Source: Planctomycetota bacterium
GTDB lineage: Bacteria; Planctomycetota; Phycisphaerae; Phycisphaerales; SM1A02
DNA length: 64,000 bases
Direction: 5' to 3'
NCBI GenBank assembly: GCA_021414025.1
Contig: JAIOPG010000002.1
Coordinates: forward strand, 434,001 to 498,000
Shown here: positions 7,660 through 16,789 of the stretch, piece after piece
How positions within the stretch are numbered: position 1 is the stretch's first letter
How the letters are laid out: every line of letters begins with the position of its first letter
Notes under the pieces: model-generated
Seen by the model: the letters and a program-made list of their open reading frames with translations, nothing else
What the model was told of the DNA's origin: nothing
Databases searched by the model: none
Program-made: the position numbers and the translations under genes

Positions 7660-9099
7660 GTGTCGAACGATCCGAATCCGGAATCCCAGCCCAATCCCGC
7701 AGGTTTGACCCCGGAACGGTTGAAGCGCCTCTTGGGCAAAGCCCGGGCATTTCCGCAGGTTCCCGGGGTCTATCTCATGAAGGATGCGGAGGGCAAGGTC
7801 CTCTATGTCGGCAAGGCGAACTGCCTGCCCGACCGCATCTCCAGCTATTTCATCGAGAGCGCCGACCTTGGCCTGAAGAAGCAGCCGATGCTGGAAGCCG
7901 TGGAGGACGTGGAGGTGATCCCCTGCGAGGGGGAGTGGGAGGCGCTGCTGATGGAGGCGCGCCTGGTGAAGGATCTCAAGCCTCGCTTCAACACGCTGCT
8001 CCTGGATGACAAGACCTTTCCCTACCTTGCGGTCACCACGCGCGATGAATTCCCCGGCGTCTACATCACGCGTGATCCCTCGGCGCCGAGGTTCCGCGGC
8101 GCCAAGCTCTACGGCCCCTTCACCAGCGGGGGAAGCCTGCGCCACGCCGTGCATTTCCTGCAGCGCGTTTTCCAGTACCGCACGTGCGAGCTCGACATCC
8201 GCGCCGACGATCCGCGCAACCGCTCCTTCCGGCCCTGCCTGCTGCACAGCATGGCGCAGTGCACGGCGCCCTGCGCCAATCGCGTGTCGCGGGAACGCTA
8301 CCGCGAAGACATCAACCGCTTCTGCCGCTTTCTGGAGGGCAAGCGCAGCGTCATGCTGCGTGAGCTCCGCCAGGAGATGCTCAAGGCATCCCAGGAAAAT
8401 CGCTACGAGGAGGCGGCCATCCTGCGCGACCAGGTGCAGTCGATCGAGCGCCTGGACGAGCGCGAGCGGCGCGGCGACGAGCCGGAGTATGACTGGCAGC
8501 CCGAAGTCACGATCTCGGTCCAGGATCCGAAAACCGGATGCAAGAGTCTGCAGCGCGCCCTGGGCCTCTCACAGGAGATTCAATGCGTCGAAGCCATCGA
8601 CATCGCCCATCTGGGCGGCGGAGAAACCGTGGGCAGCCTGGTCTGCTTCGTTAACGGCCGCCCCTTCAAGGAGCGCTACCGGCGCTTCCGAATCCAGACC
8701 GTCGCCAACGACGACTACGCTGCGATTCGCGAGGTGGTCAGTCGCCGCTACCGCGAGGAGGGCCGCGGCAGCGAGCTCTATCCCGATGTGATCCTGATCG
8801 ACGGCGGCGCGGGGCAGCTCGGCGCGGCGCTGGACGCATTCGGGGAGTTTGAGTCGAAGCCTCCCTTTGTGGTGAGCCTGGCCAAGAAGGAGGAGCTGAT
8901 CTACGTGCAGCGCGAGAGCGAGCCCATGAAACTCGGCCGCGACAATCCCGGGCTGAAGCTCTGTCAGGCGATCCGCGACGAGGCCCATCGCTACGCCCAG
9001 CACTACCACCACCTGCTGGTGCGCAAGCGGCTCATGCCGGAGGGCGCCGCGCCCCGCAAGAAATCCAAGCCTTCGACCCGCCGCAAGCCCGGCGGCTGA
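7660..9099 (+). CDS. uvrC: UvrABC excinuclease subunit C, short form
   Basis: A 479-residue protein. Domains: GIY-YIG nuclease (about 30-115; PGVYLMKDAEGKVLYVGKA), a Cys-containing linker (FRPCLLHSMAQCTAPC), a UVR motif (about 228-262; LRQEMLKASQENRYEEAAIL), and an RNase H-like nuclease with AIDIAHLGG, DVILIDGGAGQL and RDEAHRYAQHYHH. UvrC makes both incisions in nucleotide excision repair. Canonical UvrC is about 600 residues; this one stops soon after the RNase H fold in a Lys/Arg-rich tail and lacks the C-terminal double helix-hairpin-helix. The start is GTG 7660 with TAGACT (7648-7653) 6 nt upstream. It is not obviously frameshifted: the stop is followed by non-homologous sequence. Confidence 0.9.
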   Translation: MSNDPNPESQPNPAGLTPERLKRLLGKARAFPQVPGVYLMKDAEGKVLYVGKANCLPDRISSYFIESADLGLKKQPMLEAVEDVEVIPCEGEWEALLMEARLVKDLKPRFNTLLLDDKTFPYLAVTTRDEFPGVYITRDPSAPRFRGAKLYGPFTSGGSLRHAVHFLQRVFQYRTCELDIRADDPRNRSFRPCLLHSMAQCTAPCANRVSRERYREDINRFCRFLEGKRSVMLRELRQEMLKASQENRYEEAAILRDQVQSIERLDERERRGDEPEYDWQPEVTISVQDPKTGCKSLQRALGLSQEIQCVEAIDIAHLGGGETVGSLVCFVNGRPFKERYRRFRIQTVANDDYAAIREVVSRRYREEGRGSELYPDVILIDGGAGQLGAALDAFGEFESKPPFVVSLAKKEELIYVQRESEPMKLGRDNPGLKLCQAIRDEAHRYAQHYHHLLVRKRLMPEGAAPRKKSKPSTRRKPGG

Positions 9100-9150
9100 T
9101 GGGCGTCTCCGCGTGTCGCTACTCTTGACCGACTGAAGGAGCCCCACCCG

Positions 9151-10461
9151 GTGTCGCATCGAAGATCAAAACGAGCACAACATCACGCCGATGCGGAGCG
9201 CGACCAAGGCCAGCAGGCGGATGCGGCGTCGCTGGAGCATCCGATGGTCCCGGGGGGTATCCACGAACTGCTGGAGTCGGCGGAAGCCGTCGAGGGATTT
9301 GTCCGCCATGTGCGAGAGGTCGGCGTCTTCGCCTTCGACACCGAATTCATCGGCGAGGAGTCCTTCCGTCCGAAGATCTGCCTGGTGCAGGTCGCGACCT
9401 CGGAGCGGGTGGCGCTGCTCGATCCGCTCTCCGGAGTCGATCCGATGCCCATCTACCGGCTGGTCGCAGATCCCTCGGTGCTGACCCTGGTGCACGCCGG
9501 CGAGCAGGACTTGATGGCCGTGCGGCAGGCGATCGAGGGCAAGGCCCACCAGCTTGTGGACACCCAGATCGCCGCCAGCCTGATCGGTCTCCCCTGGCCG
9601 AGCAGCCTGGGCAACACCATCGAGCATCTCACCGGGTTCCGCCTGCAGAAGGCCCACACGTTTTCCGAATGGGATCGGCGCCCGCTCTCCAAGAGCCAGC
9701 TCCGCTACGCCGCCGACGACGTCCGCTACCTGCCGCTGGTCTGGAGCAAGATCAAGGCGGAGCTGGATCGGTTCGGGCGCCTAAAGTGGGCCATGCAGGA
9801 GAGTGCGCGGCAGTTGGAAGGAGAGCCGGTCTTCGATCCCGACCGACAGATGCGCCGAGCCTCGCGCGGCGAGCCGCTCAAGCCCGCGGTGATGGTGATT
9901 CTGCGCGAGCTGGTGCTGCTGCGCCGCGAACTTGCGGAGGTTGAGGATCAGCCGCAGCGCACGCTGCTCTCCGACGGCGCCTTGATGGAGCTGGTGCGTC
10001 GCAAGCCTGAAAACCTGAGCGCCCTGCGCGAGATCCGCTTCGTTCCCCAGTCCGTCGCCGAGCGCTACGGCGAGCGCATCATCGAGTGCATCCGCCTGGC
10101 GAAGAGCATGCCGCCCATCCGCCAGGAGTTCGCCCGTCTGCTGGAAGACGCCGCGGTGCGGTCGCGCATCGACGCCATGTGGCTGGCCTTCCAGACCCGA
10201 TGCATGGCGACAAGCATCGCCCCGAACCTGGTGACCAGCCGCGCCGAGTTCACCGCCTGGCTGGCGGGCCGGATCGACCGCGAGCACAAGATGGCCCAGG
10301 GAGCCACGGTCGCGGAGGCGGCACAGCCCTTTGCCGCGGATGACTGGCGCAGCGAGAGCATCGGCCGCTGGCTGGATGGATTTATCGAGGGCCGGAGCGA
10401 ACTCGCCCTGCGTTGGGACGCAGCAGGCGGAGCGCTTCGCCTGAGCGATGAAAAGGCTTGA
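9151..10461 (+). CDS. rnd: Ribonuclease D
   Basis: A 436-residue DEDDy 3'-5' exonuclease. Exo motifs: FAFDTEFIGEESF (DE), VHAGEQDL (D) and LRYAADDVRYLP (D and Y). A helical region follows that fits an HRDC nucleic-acid-binding domain (about 240-320), then an extra C-terminal region. The family trims 3' ends of tRNA and other stable RNAs. The start GTG 9151 is supported by GAAGGAG 9 nt upstream, giving a 30-residue polar N-terminal extension before the first conserved segment. Confidence 0.88.
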   Translation: MSHRRSKRAQHHADAERDQGQQADAASLEHPMVPGGIHELLESAEAVEGFVRHVREVGVFAFDTEFIGEESFRPKICLVQVATSERVALLDPLSGVDPMPIYRLVADPSVLTLVHAGEQDLMAVRQAIEGKAHQLVDTQIAASLIGLPWPSSLGNTIEHLTGFRLQKAHTFSEWDRRPLSKSQLRYAADDVRYLPLVWSKIKAELDRFGRLKWAMQESARQLEGEPVFDPDRQMRRASRGEPLKPAVMVILRELVLLRRELAEVEDQPQRTLLSDGALMELVRRKPENLSALREIRFVPQSVAERYGERIIECIRLAKSMPPIRQEFARLLEDAAVRSRIDAMWLAFQTRCMATSIAPNLVTSRAEFTAWLAGRIDREHKMAQGATVAEAAQPFAADDWRSESIGRWLDGFIEGRSELALRWDAAGGALRLSDEKA

Positions 10462-10489
10462 TGAACCAATTGAACCCCAAGGAGTTTTC

Positions 10490-11497
10490 GTGCAAGATCC
10501 TTCCATGAACCAGCCCAGCAACACCCTGCGCCGCCAACTGCTCGCCTCGATTCCGGCATTTCTGCTGGCTCCCGCGGCGCTGGCCCAGCAAGGCGTGAAG
10601 CCACAGGGTGGACCCAAGGCCGCCAGCACCGCCATTCGGGACATACCCATCCTTCCCTTCGCCTTGGCGGGGGCGTGGTGCGACGATTTTGGCGCCCGCT
10701 CGATCCTGAAGATGGCCCCCGAGCTCTCCGGCGCCATCGTGTTCACCGGCCAGTCCACCGCCTACGAAGAGGACCAGCTCCGGCTCTTGAAGGTCCAAGT
10801 CGGCGCCGCGGTGGAATGCGTCGCCACGCTTGCCAGCGCCAGCAGCTGCAGTTTCCAATCGCTCTATCCGCAGAAGGCCGAGCCCTGGTTCGTGAAGATC
10901 GTGGTCAAGGTTTCCGCGAACGGCAAGCCCGCCAACGCCCGGGCGGTGACCGCATGCAGCGGCATCTGGAACCGGCCCGCCGCGGGGGGCGCCTTCGATC
11001 CCGCATGGAACAACAAGTCCGCGGTGGACAATACCAGCAGTCTGATGAACGAATATGGCGTTTCCGTCAAGACGCTGCAGGATGCGAAGGCCGCCGAGTG
11101 CGCCGCCGCGCTGCAGGCCATCGCGAAAGCTTCACCGCAATTGGCCCCGAAGATCGGCCCCGCCTCGAACTGGGGTCCCGGCGTGACGCCGGTGCTGCTG
11201 GGCATCGCCACGCAGGACTCCACCCAGGCTCTCATTGCGGCGGGGCGCTCGCTGCAGCGAGGTTCGCTCCAGGCGGTCGCCGAGGGGGCCAACTGCGATT
11301 CCATCGTGCTGCCTCCAAAAGCGCTCGAGGCCGCGGCAGTGGCCAGCAAGGACGCGGCGAACGCCGTGAAGACGCTGGTCAAATTCCTCGAGGGCGAGGC
11401 CGGCGAGCCCATCGGCATCGCGCGTATCGGTAAACTCCTGAGCCCCGCCTTCCGACCGATGCCGGAGTGCGTGCCCATGATTGTGTTCTCCTCCTGA
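10490..11497 (+). CDS. Secreted protein of unknown function with Tat-like signal
   Basis: A 335-residue protein. The start GTG 10490 has AAGGAG 5 nt upstream and gives a signal sequence with TLRRQLLASIPAFLLAPAALA, resembling a twin-arginine signal but without the full consensus. The mature protein is soluble and moderately Ala-rich, with five scattered cysteines and no motif I recognise. It starts 28 nt after rnd, so could be co-transcribed. The function is unknown. What is seen is only export and lack of membrane segments. Confidence 0.65.
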   Translation: MQDPSMNQPSNTLRRQLLASIPAFLLAPAALAQQGVKPQGGPKAASTAIRDIPILPFALAGAWCDDFGARSILKMAPELSGAIVFTGQSTAYEEDQLRLLKVQVGAAVECVATLASASSCSFQSLYPQKAEPWFVKIVVKVSANGKPANARAVTACSGIWNRPAAGGAFDPAWNNKSAVDNTSSLMNEYGVSVKTLQDAKAAECAAALQAIAKASPQLAPKIGPASNWGPGVTPVLLGIATQDSTQALIAAGRSLQRGSLQAVAEGANCDSIVLPPKALEAAAVASKDAANAVKTLVKFLEGEAGEPIGIARIGKLLSPAFRPMPECVPMIVFSS

Positions 11498-11567
11498 TCG
11501 TCGCTCGCGATCCGTGACCGGCCCCGGCGCGGTTGCGGAGGCGGCCATCTTCAGGCATGCTGAAGCC

Positions 11568-12269
11568 ATGAGCGAGATTCGAATCTACAACGGCGATGGT
11601 GACCGGCTGATCGAGGCCCCCAGCGCGGGGCCGCGCATCACGCTGATTCCGCGCGGCGATCCCCGCACGCTCTGCGGGTCGCGCTCCATCCGCGTCATGT
11701 GGGGGCAGCACCTGCTGGACGACCTGGTCGAGGGGCGCTACCGCACCGTGATCTGCGGCATCAACGAGGTCGACAACGCGCATGGCGTGCTCGGCGAACT
11801 GCTGAAGCTGATCCCCACCAGCCAGTGGACGCTCTCCAGCGCCACCAGCTTTGCCAAGATGTTTCGCAGCGCCGTCAGTCTGCACGCCAAGGACGACCGC
11901 GAGCCCTACATCCTGAAGTTCGATCTGGACCAGCTGCTGATCCTGGCGCTGCTGCGACCCGCGGGCCGGACCCACTTCACGCTCGAGGATCTCTTCCGCG
12001 GCTTCCGCACCATCAGCCGCATGGTCGAGGGTCGGCGCGACCGACTTCCCATCTGCAGCGTGAGCTTTCTCGGCGCCAAGTCCAACCGGCTGCTCGACCA
12101 CACCATGCAGGAGCCCTCCTTCGAGGCGGTGCTGCAGGCGATGAACCAGGGGGGCTTCAGCGGCGACATCTATCCGCCCGTCGGATTGTGGGATGTGCCC
12201 AAGACCGCGGTCTTCGCCAAGTACCCTTTTCCCGAGGGGATTCAGCGGATGCGCGAGGGAAGCAGCTGA
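11568..12269 (+). CDS. Conserved-looking hypothetical protein
   Basis: A 233-residue soluble protein with no signal peptide. It starts MSEIRIYNGDGDRL and has well-structured segments such as RTVICGINEVDNAHGVLGELL, SATSFAKMFRSAV and LKFDLDQLLILALLRP. Codon use is like its neighbours, so the gene is real, but I recognise no family. The longer frame back to 11481 overlaps the previous gene and is unlikely. It ends 28 nt from the stop of rlmN on the other strand. Confidence 0.6.
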   Translation: MSEIRIYNGDGDRLIEAPSAGPRITLIPRGDPRTLCGSRSIRVMWGQHLLDDLVEGRYRTVICGINEVDNAHGVLGELLKLIPTSQWTLSSATSFAKMFRSAVSLHAKDDREPYILKFDLDQLLILALLRPAGRTHFTLEDLFRGFRTISRMVEGRRDRLPICSVSFLGAKSNRLLDHTMQEPSFEAVLQAMNQGGFSGDIYPPVGLWDVPKTAVFAKYPFPEGIQRMREGSS

Positions 12270-12297
12270 TTCCAACTTGACTCGGCGCCGCGCCGAA

Positions 12298-13362
12298 TCA
12301 GTTCGAGCCGGCGGAGCCCGTTTGCAAGGCGACAAACTTTCGGGTGCGAATGGCTTCGCTGCCCAGTTGTCCGCACGCCGCCATGGCGGAACGGCCCTTG
12401 GTTCCGCGGCGCTTGCAGAACTGCTTGTTGGCGATGGCCCGCGCCATGAAGGCGCGCACGCTTTCCTCGTCGGGCGCCGGCCATGGGCTGTTGCGGCGCG
12501 GGTTGTAGGGGATCAGGTTCAGCGAGCAGCGGATGTCCTTGAGCAGGGCGCAGACCGCGTCGCAATGCTCCGGCGCGTCGTTCACACCGGGGATCAGCAC
12601 GTATTCCACGCAGATCGGGCCGGCGGTGTCGGGGTAGCCGCGCACCGCGTCGAGGATCGCAGCGATGGGCTCGGACTTGTTGATGGGCATGATCTGCGAG
12701 CGGATCTCGTCGTTGGGCGCGTTCAGGCTCAGGGCCAGGTGCAGGCGGTGGAATCCGGTCTGCCGGGCGAAGTCCGCGATCCGCCGGATGCCCTCGGCGC
12801 GGCCCACCGTGCTGATGGTGATGTTGGAGGGCGCGATCGACGGTCCGTAGTGATCCGTCAGGATCCGCACCGAATGAAGCACCGCGTCCAGATTCTCCGT
12901 CGGCTCGCCCATGCCCATGAAGACGATGTTCTTGACTTGGAAACCGCGCCCGCCGTCGATGGCGTTCTCAACCCGGTGGCGCGCCGCGAACCATTGCGCG
13001 ACGATCTCGGCGCTGCTGAGATTTCGAAGCAGTCCCATCTGGGCGGTCTCGCAGAAGCGGCAGCCCATGGCGCAGCCCACCTGGCTGCTCACGCACAGGG
13101 TTCGGCTAAATCCTCCGCCGGTGTGGGGCATGGGGATGATCACGCTCTCCGTCTCCAGCCCGCCGCCCACCTTCAGGGTGAATTTCACGGTTTCGCCGTC
13201 GACCTGCGTCGTGCCGAACTCCGGCAGCTGGGCGGAGGCGAATTCCGTGTCGGATTCATCGCGGCGAAAGACGGCGGCATAAGTCTGCAGGGCCTCGCGC
13301 CGGGCGCGCCGGCCTTGCAGCCGCTCCACGAATTCGCCGCTGGTCAGGCCAAGGACATCCAT
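12298..13362 (-). CDS. rlmN: 23S rRNA (adenine2503-C2)-methyltransferase RlmN
   Basis: A 354-residue radical SAM enzyme that methylates C2 of A2503 in 23S rRNA (and A37 in some tRNAs). The cluster motif CAMGCRFC is at about residue 105, followed by FMGMGEPTENLDAV. The C-terminal KRRGTKGRSAMAACGQLG contains the second catalytic Cys. The ATG at 13362 is preceded by TACCCT (13369-13374) at 6 nt, and the extension back to 13437 is not needed. It is divergent from fdx. A Cfr-type resistance enzyme (C8 methylation) is less likely given the housekeeping context. Confidence 0.92.
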   Translation of the reverse strand: MDVLGLTSGEFVERLQGRRARREALQTYAAVFRRDESDTEFASAQLPEFGTTQVDGETVKFTLKVGGGLETESVIIPMPHTGGGFSRTLCVSSQVGCAMGCRFCETAQMGLLRNLSSAEIVAQWFAARHRVENAIDGGRGFQVKNIVFMGMGEPTENLDAVLHSVRILTDHYGPSIAPSNITISTVGRAEGIRRIADFARQTGFHRLHLALSLNAPNDEIRSQIMPINKSEPIAAILDAVRGYPDTAGPICVEYVLIPGVNDAPEHCDAVCALLKDIRCSLNLIPYNPRRNSPWPAPDEESVRAFMARAIANKQFCKRRGTKGRSAMAACGQLGSEAIRTRKFVALQTGSAGSN

Positions 13363-13435
13363 GGCGCAAGGGTAACGCCGGGGGCCCGAAATTCCGATGC
13401 GGAAAAATTCGACTCCATTCCCTACCATGAGGTCC
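13363..13435. promoter_or_regulatory. Divergent leaderless promoter region, rlmN / fdx
   Basis: The 73-nt gap holds a minus-strand TACCCT 6 nt before the rlmN ATG and a plus-strand TACCAT (13423-13428) 7 nt before the fdx ATG. Neither has a convincing -35 or Shine-Dalgarno. Confidence 0.5.
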
Positions 13436-13834
13436 ATGCATCTGAAACGATCCGATCACGAGCACGGCCCTCCCATCGTTCCCGTGACCTTTCATCTGGA
13501 GGATTCCGCCGGCCTGACCAGCACCCCGCAGGACAAGTGGGAGTTGCTGGGCGGCGTGGGCGAGCATCTCCTGGAAGTGGCCATGGACCACGGCATCAAC
13601 ATCGAGCACGCCTGCGGCGGAGTCTGCGCCTGCAGCACCTGCCACATCTACGTTGAGAAGGGGATGGAGCATCTGAGCGAGCCGACCGAGGCGGAGGAGG
13701 ACCGCGTCGAGGAGGCCCCCGGACTGCAGCGCAACAGCCGCCTGGCCTGCCAGTGCGAGATCAAGAGCAACGGCCCGATCGTGGTCCGCGTTCCCGCGTG
13801 GAACCGCAATGCCGTCAAGGAAATTCCCCATTGA
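13436..13834 (+). CDS. fdx: [2Fe-2S] ferredoxin, Isc/adrenodoxin type
   Basis: A 132-residue electron carrier with cluster ligands in HACGGVCACSTCHIY (three Cys) and RLACQCEI (fourth Cys). The acidic helix MEHLSEPTEAEEDRVEEAPG is typical of vertebrate-type Fdx. In other bacteria this protein supplies electrons for iron-sulfur assembly. The N-terminus is slightly longer than usual. ATG 13427 is an alternative start, giving three more residues. The next gene, 22 nt downstream, is iscX, which supports the assembly role. Confidence 0.9.
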   Translation: MHLKRSDHEHGPPIVPVTFHLEDSAGLTSTPQDKWELLGGVGEHLLEVAMDHGINIEHACGGVCACSTCHIYVEKGMEHLSEPTEAEEDRVEEAPGLQRNSRLACQCEIKSNGPIVVRVPAWNRNAVKEIPH

Positions 13835-13856
13835 GAGCCGCACGGGGCGCCGCGCG

Positions 13857-14066
13857 ATGAAGCATCAACTGCACTGGCTGGATGTCGCGGACATCGGCGA
13901 GGCGCTGGCGGAGGCGCATCCCGCGGTCGATCCGCTGACCATCGCTTTTCCGCGGCTCAAGACGTTGGTGCTGTCGCTGGAGGGATTCCAGGAACAGCCC
14001 GGCCATCCGAGCAATGAGAAGATTTTGGAGGCGATCCAGCAGGCGTGGATCGACGAGCGGGAGTGA
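13857..14066 (+). CDS. iscX: Iron-sulfur assembly protein IscX
   Basis: A 69-residue protein, the family's usual size. It has the family pattern LHWLDVADIGEALAEAHP, VDPLTIAFPRL and an acidic C-terminus (IQQAWIDERE). IscX binds iron and the desulfurase IscS and modulates cluster formation. The ATG at 13857 is chosen over the longer frame. It sits directly after fdx, the same order as the end of a canonical isc operon, but iscR, iscS, iscU, hscA and hscB are absent here. Confidence 0.85.
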   Translation: MKHQLHWLDVADIGEALAEAHPAVDPLTIAFPRLKTLVLSLEGFQEQPGHPSNEKILEAIQQAWIDERE

Positions 14067-14102
14067 TCGCGCCCGCGCGTGGCGCTCGATGGAATTCGCG
14101 CT

Positions 14103-15488
14103 TCACAAAAGCGGGCTGAGCAGGCCGCCGGCGTTGTCGATCAGGCGGTCCCACCACTTGCGCGTGTCCCACTTGGTCATCAGCACCTCGCTGCTCTGCT
14201 CCATGTACTGGTTCTGCAGGTAGCGCAGCTGCCCGGAGAACTCCTTGTCGAAGACCAGGATGCCCACCTCGAAGTTGATCTCGAAGCTGCGGCGGTCCAG
14301 GTTGGCGCTGGTCACGATCGAGGTCGCGCGGTCGATGACGACGGTCTTGGCGTGCAGCAGTCCCTTCTGGAATTCATGGATGCGGACCCCGCACTCCAGC
14401 ATGCCGCGGTAGAGGCTGCGGCTGGCGAGCCGCACGAACATGCTGTCATTGCGGGCGGGCACCACCAGGTGCACGCGCACGCCGCGGCGGGCCGCGACCT
14501 CCAGCGCCGAGAGCGTGGCGTAGTCGGGCACAAAGTAGGGGGTTGTCAGCACCAGCTCCTCCTTGGCGATCTGCACCGCCGACTGGATGAGCTGGGTGAC
14601 CGAGTCGTTCTGGAAGTTGGGTCCGGAGGCGAAGGACTGGGCGATGACTCCGTCCTCGCGGAACTCGGGCTCGATGCGCAGGATCTCGTCGAGGTCCTCC
14701 TCCGACTCCATGTACCAATCCTCGATGAAGACCATTTGCAGCTCCTTCACCAGCGGGCCTTCGACGCGCACGCTGCAATCCACCCACGGCGCGTACTTGG
14801 CCTTGGGCGCGAAGCCGGCCTCGGCGATGTTCTGGCTGCCGGCCCATCCAATCGTGCCGTCGACCACCAGCAGCTTGCGGTGGTTGCGCATGTCCAGCCG
14901 GGCGAAGACCATCCGGAGCATGTTCACGGGGAGCGCCTCCACCACCTGGACGCCACCCTGAACCAGGGCCGCACGCAGTGTGTCGCGGAGGAACTCCTTG
15001 CTGCCGACGCCGTCGAGAAGGAGGCGGCAGGCCACGCCGCGGGCCGCCGCCCGAAGCAGCGCGTCGCACACCTGCTGGCCGGCTTTGTCGGGCAGGCAGA
15101 TATAGGTGAGCAGGTGCACGTGCTTGGCCGCCTGGTCGATGTCGGCGCACATGCGATCGATGGTTTCCTGCGTGTCGCCGCTGAGCCAGAGTCGGTTGCC
15201 CGCCAGGGGAATCGAATGGCTCGCCAGGGCCGCCACCGAGGCGATCTGGTGTTGCTCCGGCGCCAGCTCGAAACGGCGGATGCGCGGATCGGCCTGCTCG
15301 TGATTGGCTGGGCAGTCGACTTCCGCGATGATCCGCGCGTGCCGCTTCATCCGGAAGACGCCGAAGCGGGTCTCGCCCACCAGGAGGTAGGCGACCAGCC
15401 CGACCACCGGCAGGGCCAGCACCACGACCATCCATGCCATCGCCACCGGGGGGCGGTCCCCCTTGCGCAGCAGCACGATGACCGCCAT
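14103..15488 (-). CDS. cls: Cardiolipin synthase
   Basis: A 461-residue membrane enzyme of the phospholipase D superfamily that condenses two phosphatidylglycerols to cardiolipin. Two HKD motifs are intact: NHRKLLVVDG with GSQN, and LHAKTVVIDR with TSANLDRRSFEINFE. N-terminal helices include MAWMVVVLALPVVGLVAYLLVGE. The only standard start is ATG 15488, but this leaves the first helix short. The frame is open for 22 more codons up to the greA stop (same frame) and those codons encode residues matching helix 1 of family members, so a CTG start is possible. Probably co-transcribed with greA. Confidence 0.9.
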   Translation of the reverse strand: MAVIVLLRKGDRPPVAMAWMVVVLALPVVGLVAYLLVGETRFGVFRMKRHARIIAEVDCPANHEQADPRIRRFELAPEQHQIASVAALASHSIPLAGNRLWLSGDTQETIDRMCADIDQAAKHVHLLTYICLPDKAGQQVCDALLRAAARGVACRLLLDGVGSKEFLRDTLRAALVQGGVQVVEALPVNMLRMVFARLDMRNHRKLLVVDGTIGWAGSQNIAEAGFAPKAKYAPWVDCSVRVEGPLVKELQMVFIEDWYMESEEDLDEILRIEPEFREDGVIAQSFASGPNFQNDSVTQLIQSAVQIAKEELVLTTPYFVPDYATLSALEVAARRGVRVHLVVPARNDSMFVRLASRSLYRGMLECGVRIHEFQKGLLHAKTVVIDRATSIVTSANLDRRSFEINFEVGILVFDKEFSGQLRYLQNQYMEQSSEVLMTKWDTRKWWDRLIDNAGGLLSPLL

Positions 15489-15557
15489 CAGGATCTGGAG
15501 CGCGAATTCGCCGCCGACCAGAAAGGGATCGAGGATCGCGAGATGCGAGGTCAGCGG

Positions 15558-16025
15558 TCAGCCTTCAATTTTGACGATCAGGAAGCGGCGCTCGCCCCGG
15601 GGCAGGTCGACGCGCACTGTCTCGCCCACGCGGGCCTTCATCAGCGCCACGCCGATCGGGCTCGACCCGGTGACTTCGATGAAGTCATCGCTGGAGTCGT
15701 CGGAGATCTGCCCCACCAGGCGGTACTTCTCCTCGCGGCTGTTCTGCACGTCGCGCAGCAGCACGATGGCACCGAGGAAGACCATGTCCATGGGGACTTC
15801 GATCTCGCCGGCCACCTGGACGTGGGCGATCTTGGCCTCGAGGTCGCGGATCTTGGCCTCGTTCATGGCCTGGTCTTCGCGGGCCGCGTGGTAGTCGGCG
15901 TTCTCCTTCAGGTCGCCCTGGGCGCGGGCTTCCGCGATCCGGCCGGCGATGACGGGCCGAAACTGCAGGCATTCGGAAAGTTGGGCTTCGAGCCGATCTT
16001 TGTCGGTTTGCGAGATGATTTCCAT
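15558..16025 (-). CDS. greA: Transcription elongation factor GreA
   Basis: A 155-residue cytoplasmic factor that rescues backtracked RNA polymerase by stimulating transcript cleavage. The N-terminal coiled coil carries the tip motif [14 protein letters not shown]. The C-terminal FKBP-like domain has [17 protein letters not shown]. Length matches the family (about 158). AAAGG lies 7 nt before the ATG, so this gene has a leader. The stop TGA is in frame with cls downstream. Confidence 0.93.
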   Translation of the reverse strand: MEIISQTDKDRLEAQLSECLQFRPVIAGRIAEARAQGDLKENADYHAAREDQAMNEAKIRDLEAKIAHVQVAGEIEVPMDMVFLGAIVLLRDVQNSREEKYRLVGQISDDSSDDFIEVTGSSPIGVALMKARVGETVRVDLPRGERRFLIVKIEG

Positions 16026-16077
16026 GGTGAGCCTTTGGGGTGCGGACGAAGCGCCCGCGAAGGGGAAGGATACTGCC

Positions 16078-16749
16078 CTAGTCCGGATTTGGCGAGGGTT
16101 GCCGCGGGGACTTCGGCGCGGCCAGGTGCATCAGCAGCACGGCGATCCAGGAGGCGACGGCCGCCGAGGCGATCCCGATCGTTCCCCTCCACGTGATCGC
16201 GTCGGGCCGGGCGCCGCCGCCGAGCGTTTCGCGTAGGACGCCCATGACGGGGCCATCGAGCCAGTTCGGAGGAGCGGGCCACTCCATGCGGACGCTGGCG
16301 ACATAGGCGATCGGCCCCAGCAGCACGATCGCCACCACGGCGGACATGGCGACGACGCGCTCCGTTGCGGAGCGGCTGGCGATTGTGTTGGTCAGCAGCG
16401 CCGCGATGATCGCCGCCCACGAGAAGAGGAAAAGGTCGATCAGTCCCATGCGCTCAGGGGACCAGCTCGTCGCCAGGCGCAGCGGCCAGAGCACCACGTG
16501 CAGCAGCACCGCCAGGGCCGCGAAGTCCAGGAGCACCTGGCGGATCGGGGCGCTCGAAGGCTTTTCACTCAGCCGCAACATGGGCCAGGCAACGCAGAGC
16601 CCGACCGCGATCGCCGCGATGAAGAGCCGGACGCCGGGCACGTAGCTGGCGATCGAGGGCTGGATCGGCGGGCGCACTCCGATGCAAAGGCACCACGCCG
16701 CGAAGATCCACGCCGTGGTGAGAAAGACCAGTCCGCGAGGCAGGCTCAT
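16078..16749 (-). CDS. Multi-pass membrane protein of unknown function
   Basis: A 223-residue protein with about six predicted membrane helices (for example [66 protein letters not shown]) and a short charged C-terminus. I recognise no family. It follows ftsQ in the same direction but has its own TAGTCT box (16756-16761) 6 nt before the ATG, so it may be an independent transcript. Confidence 0.6.
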   Translation of the reverse strand: MSLPRGLVFLTTAWIFAAWCLCIGVRPPIQPSIASYVPGVRLFIAAIAVGLCVAWPMLRLSEKPSSAPIRQVLLDFAALAVLLHVVLWPLRLATSWSPERMGLIDLFLFSWAAIIAALLTNTIASRSATERVVAMSAVVAIVLLGPIAYVASVRMEWPAPPNWLDGPVMGVLRETLGGGARPDAITWRGTIGIASAAVASWIAVLLMHLAAPKSPRQPSPNPD

Positions 16750-16789
16750 CGGTGCAGACTATCCCGGTTGGTCGACGGAAGGCCGGCGC

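Noticed and set aside
14079-16196. 705-codon open frame antisense to cls and greA
   Set aside because: It is opposite two confidently identified genes; the product is His/Asp/Gln-rich without domains.
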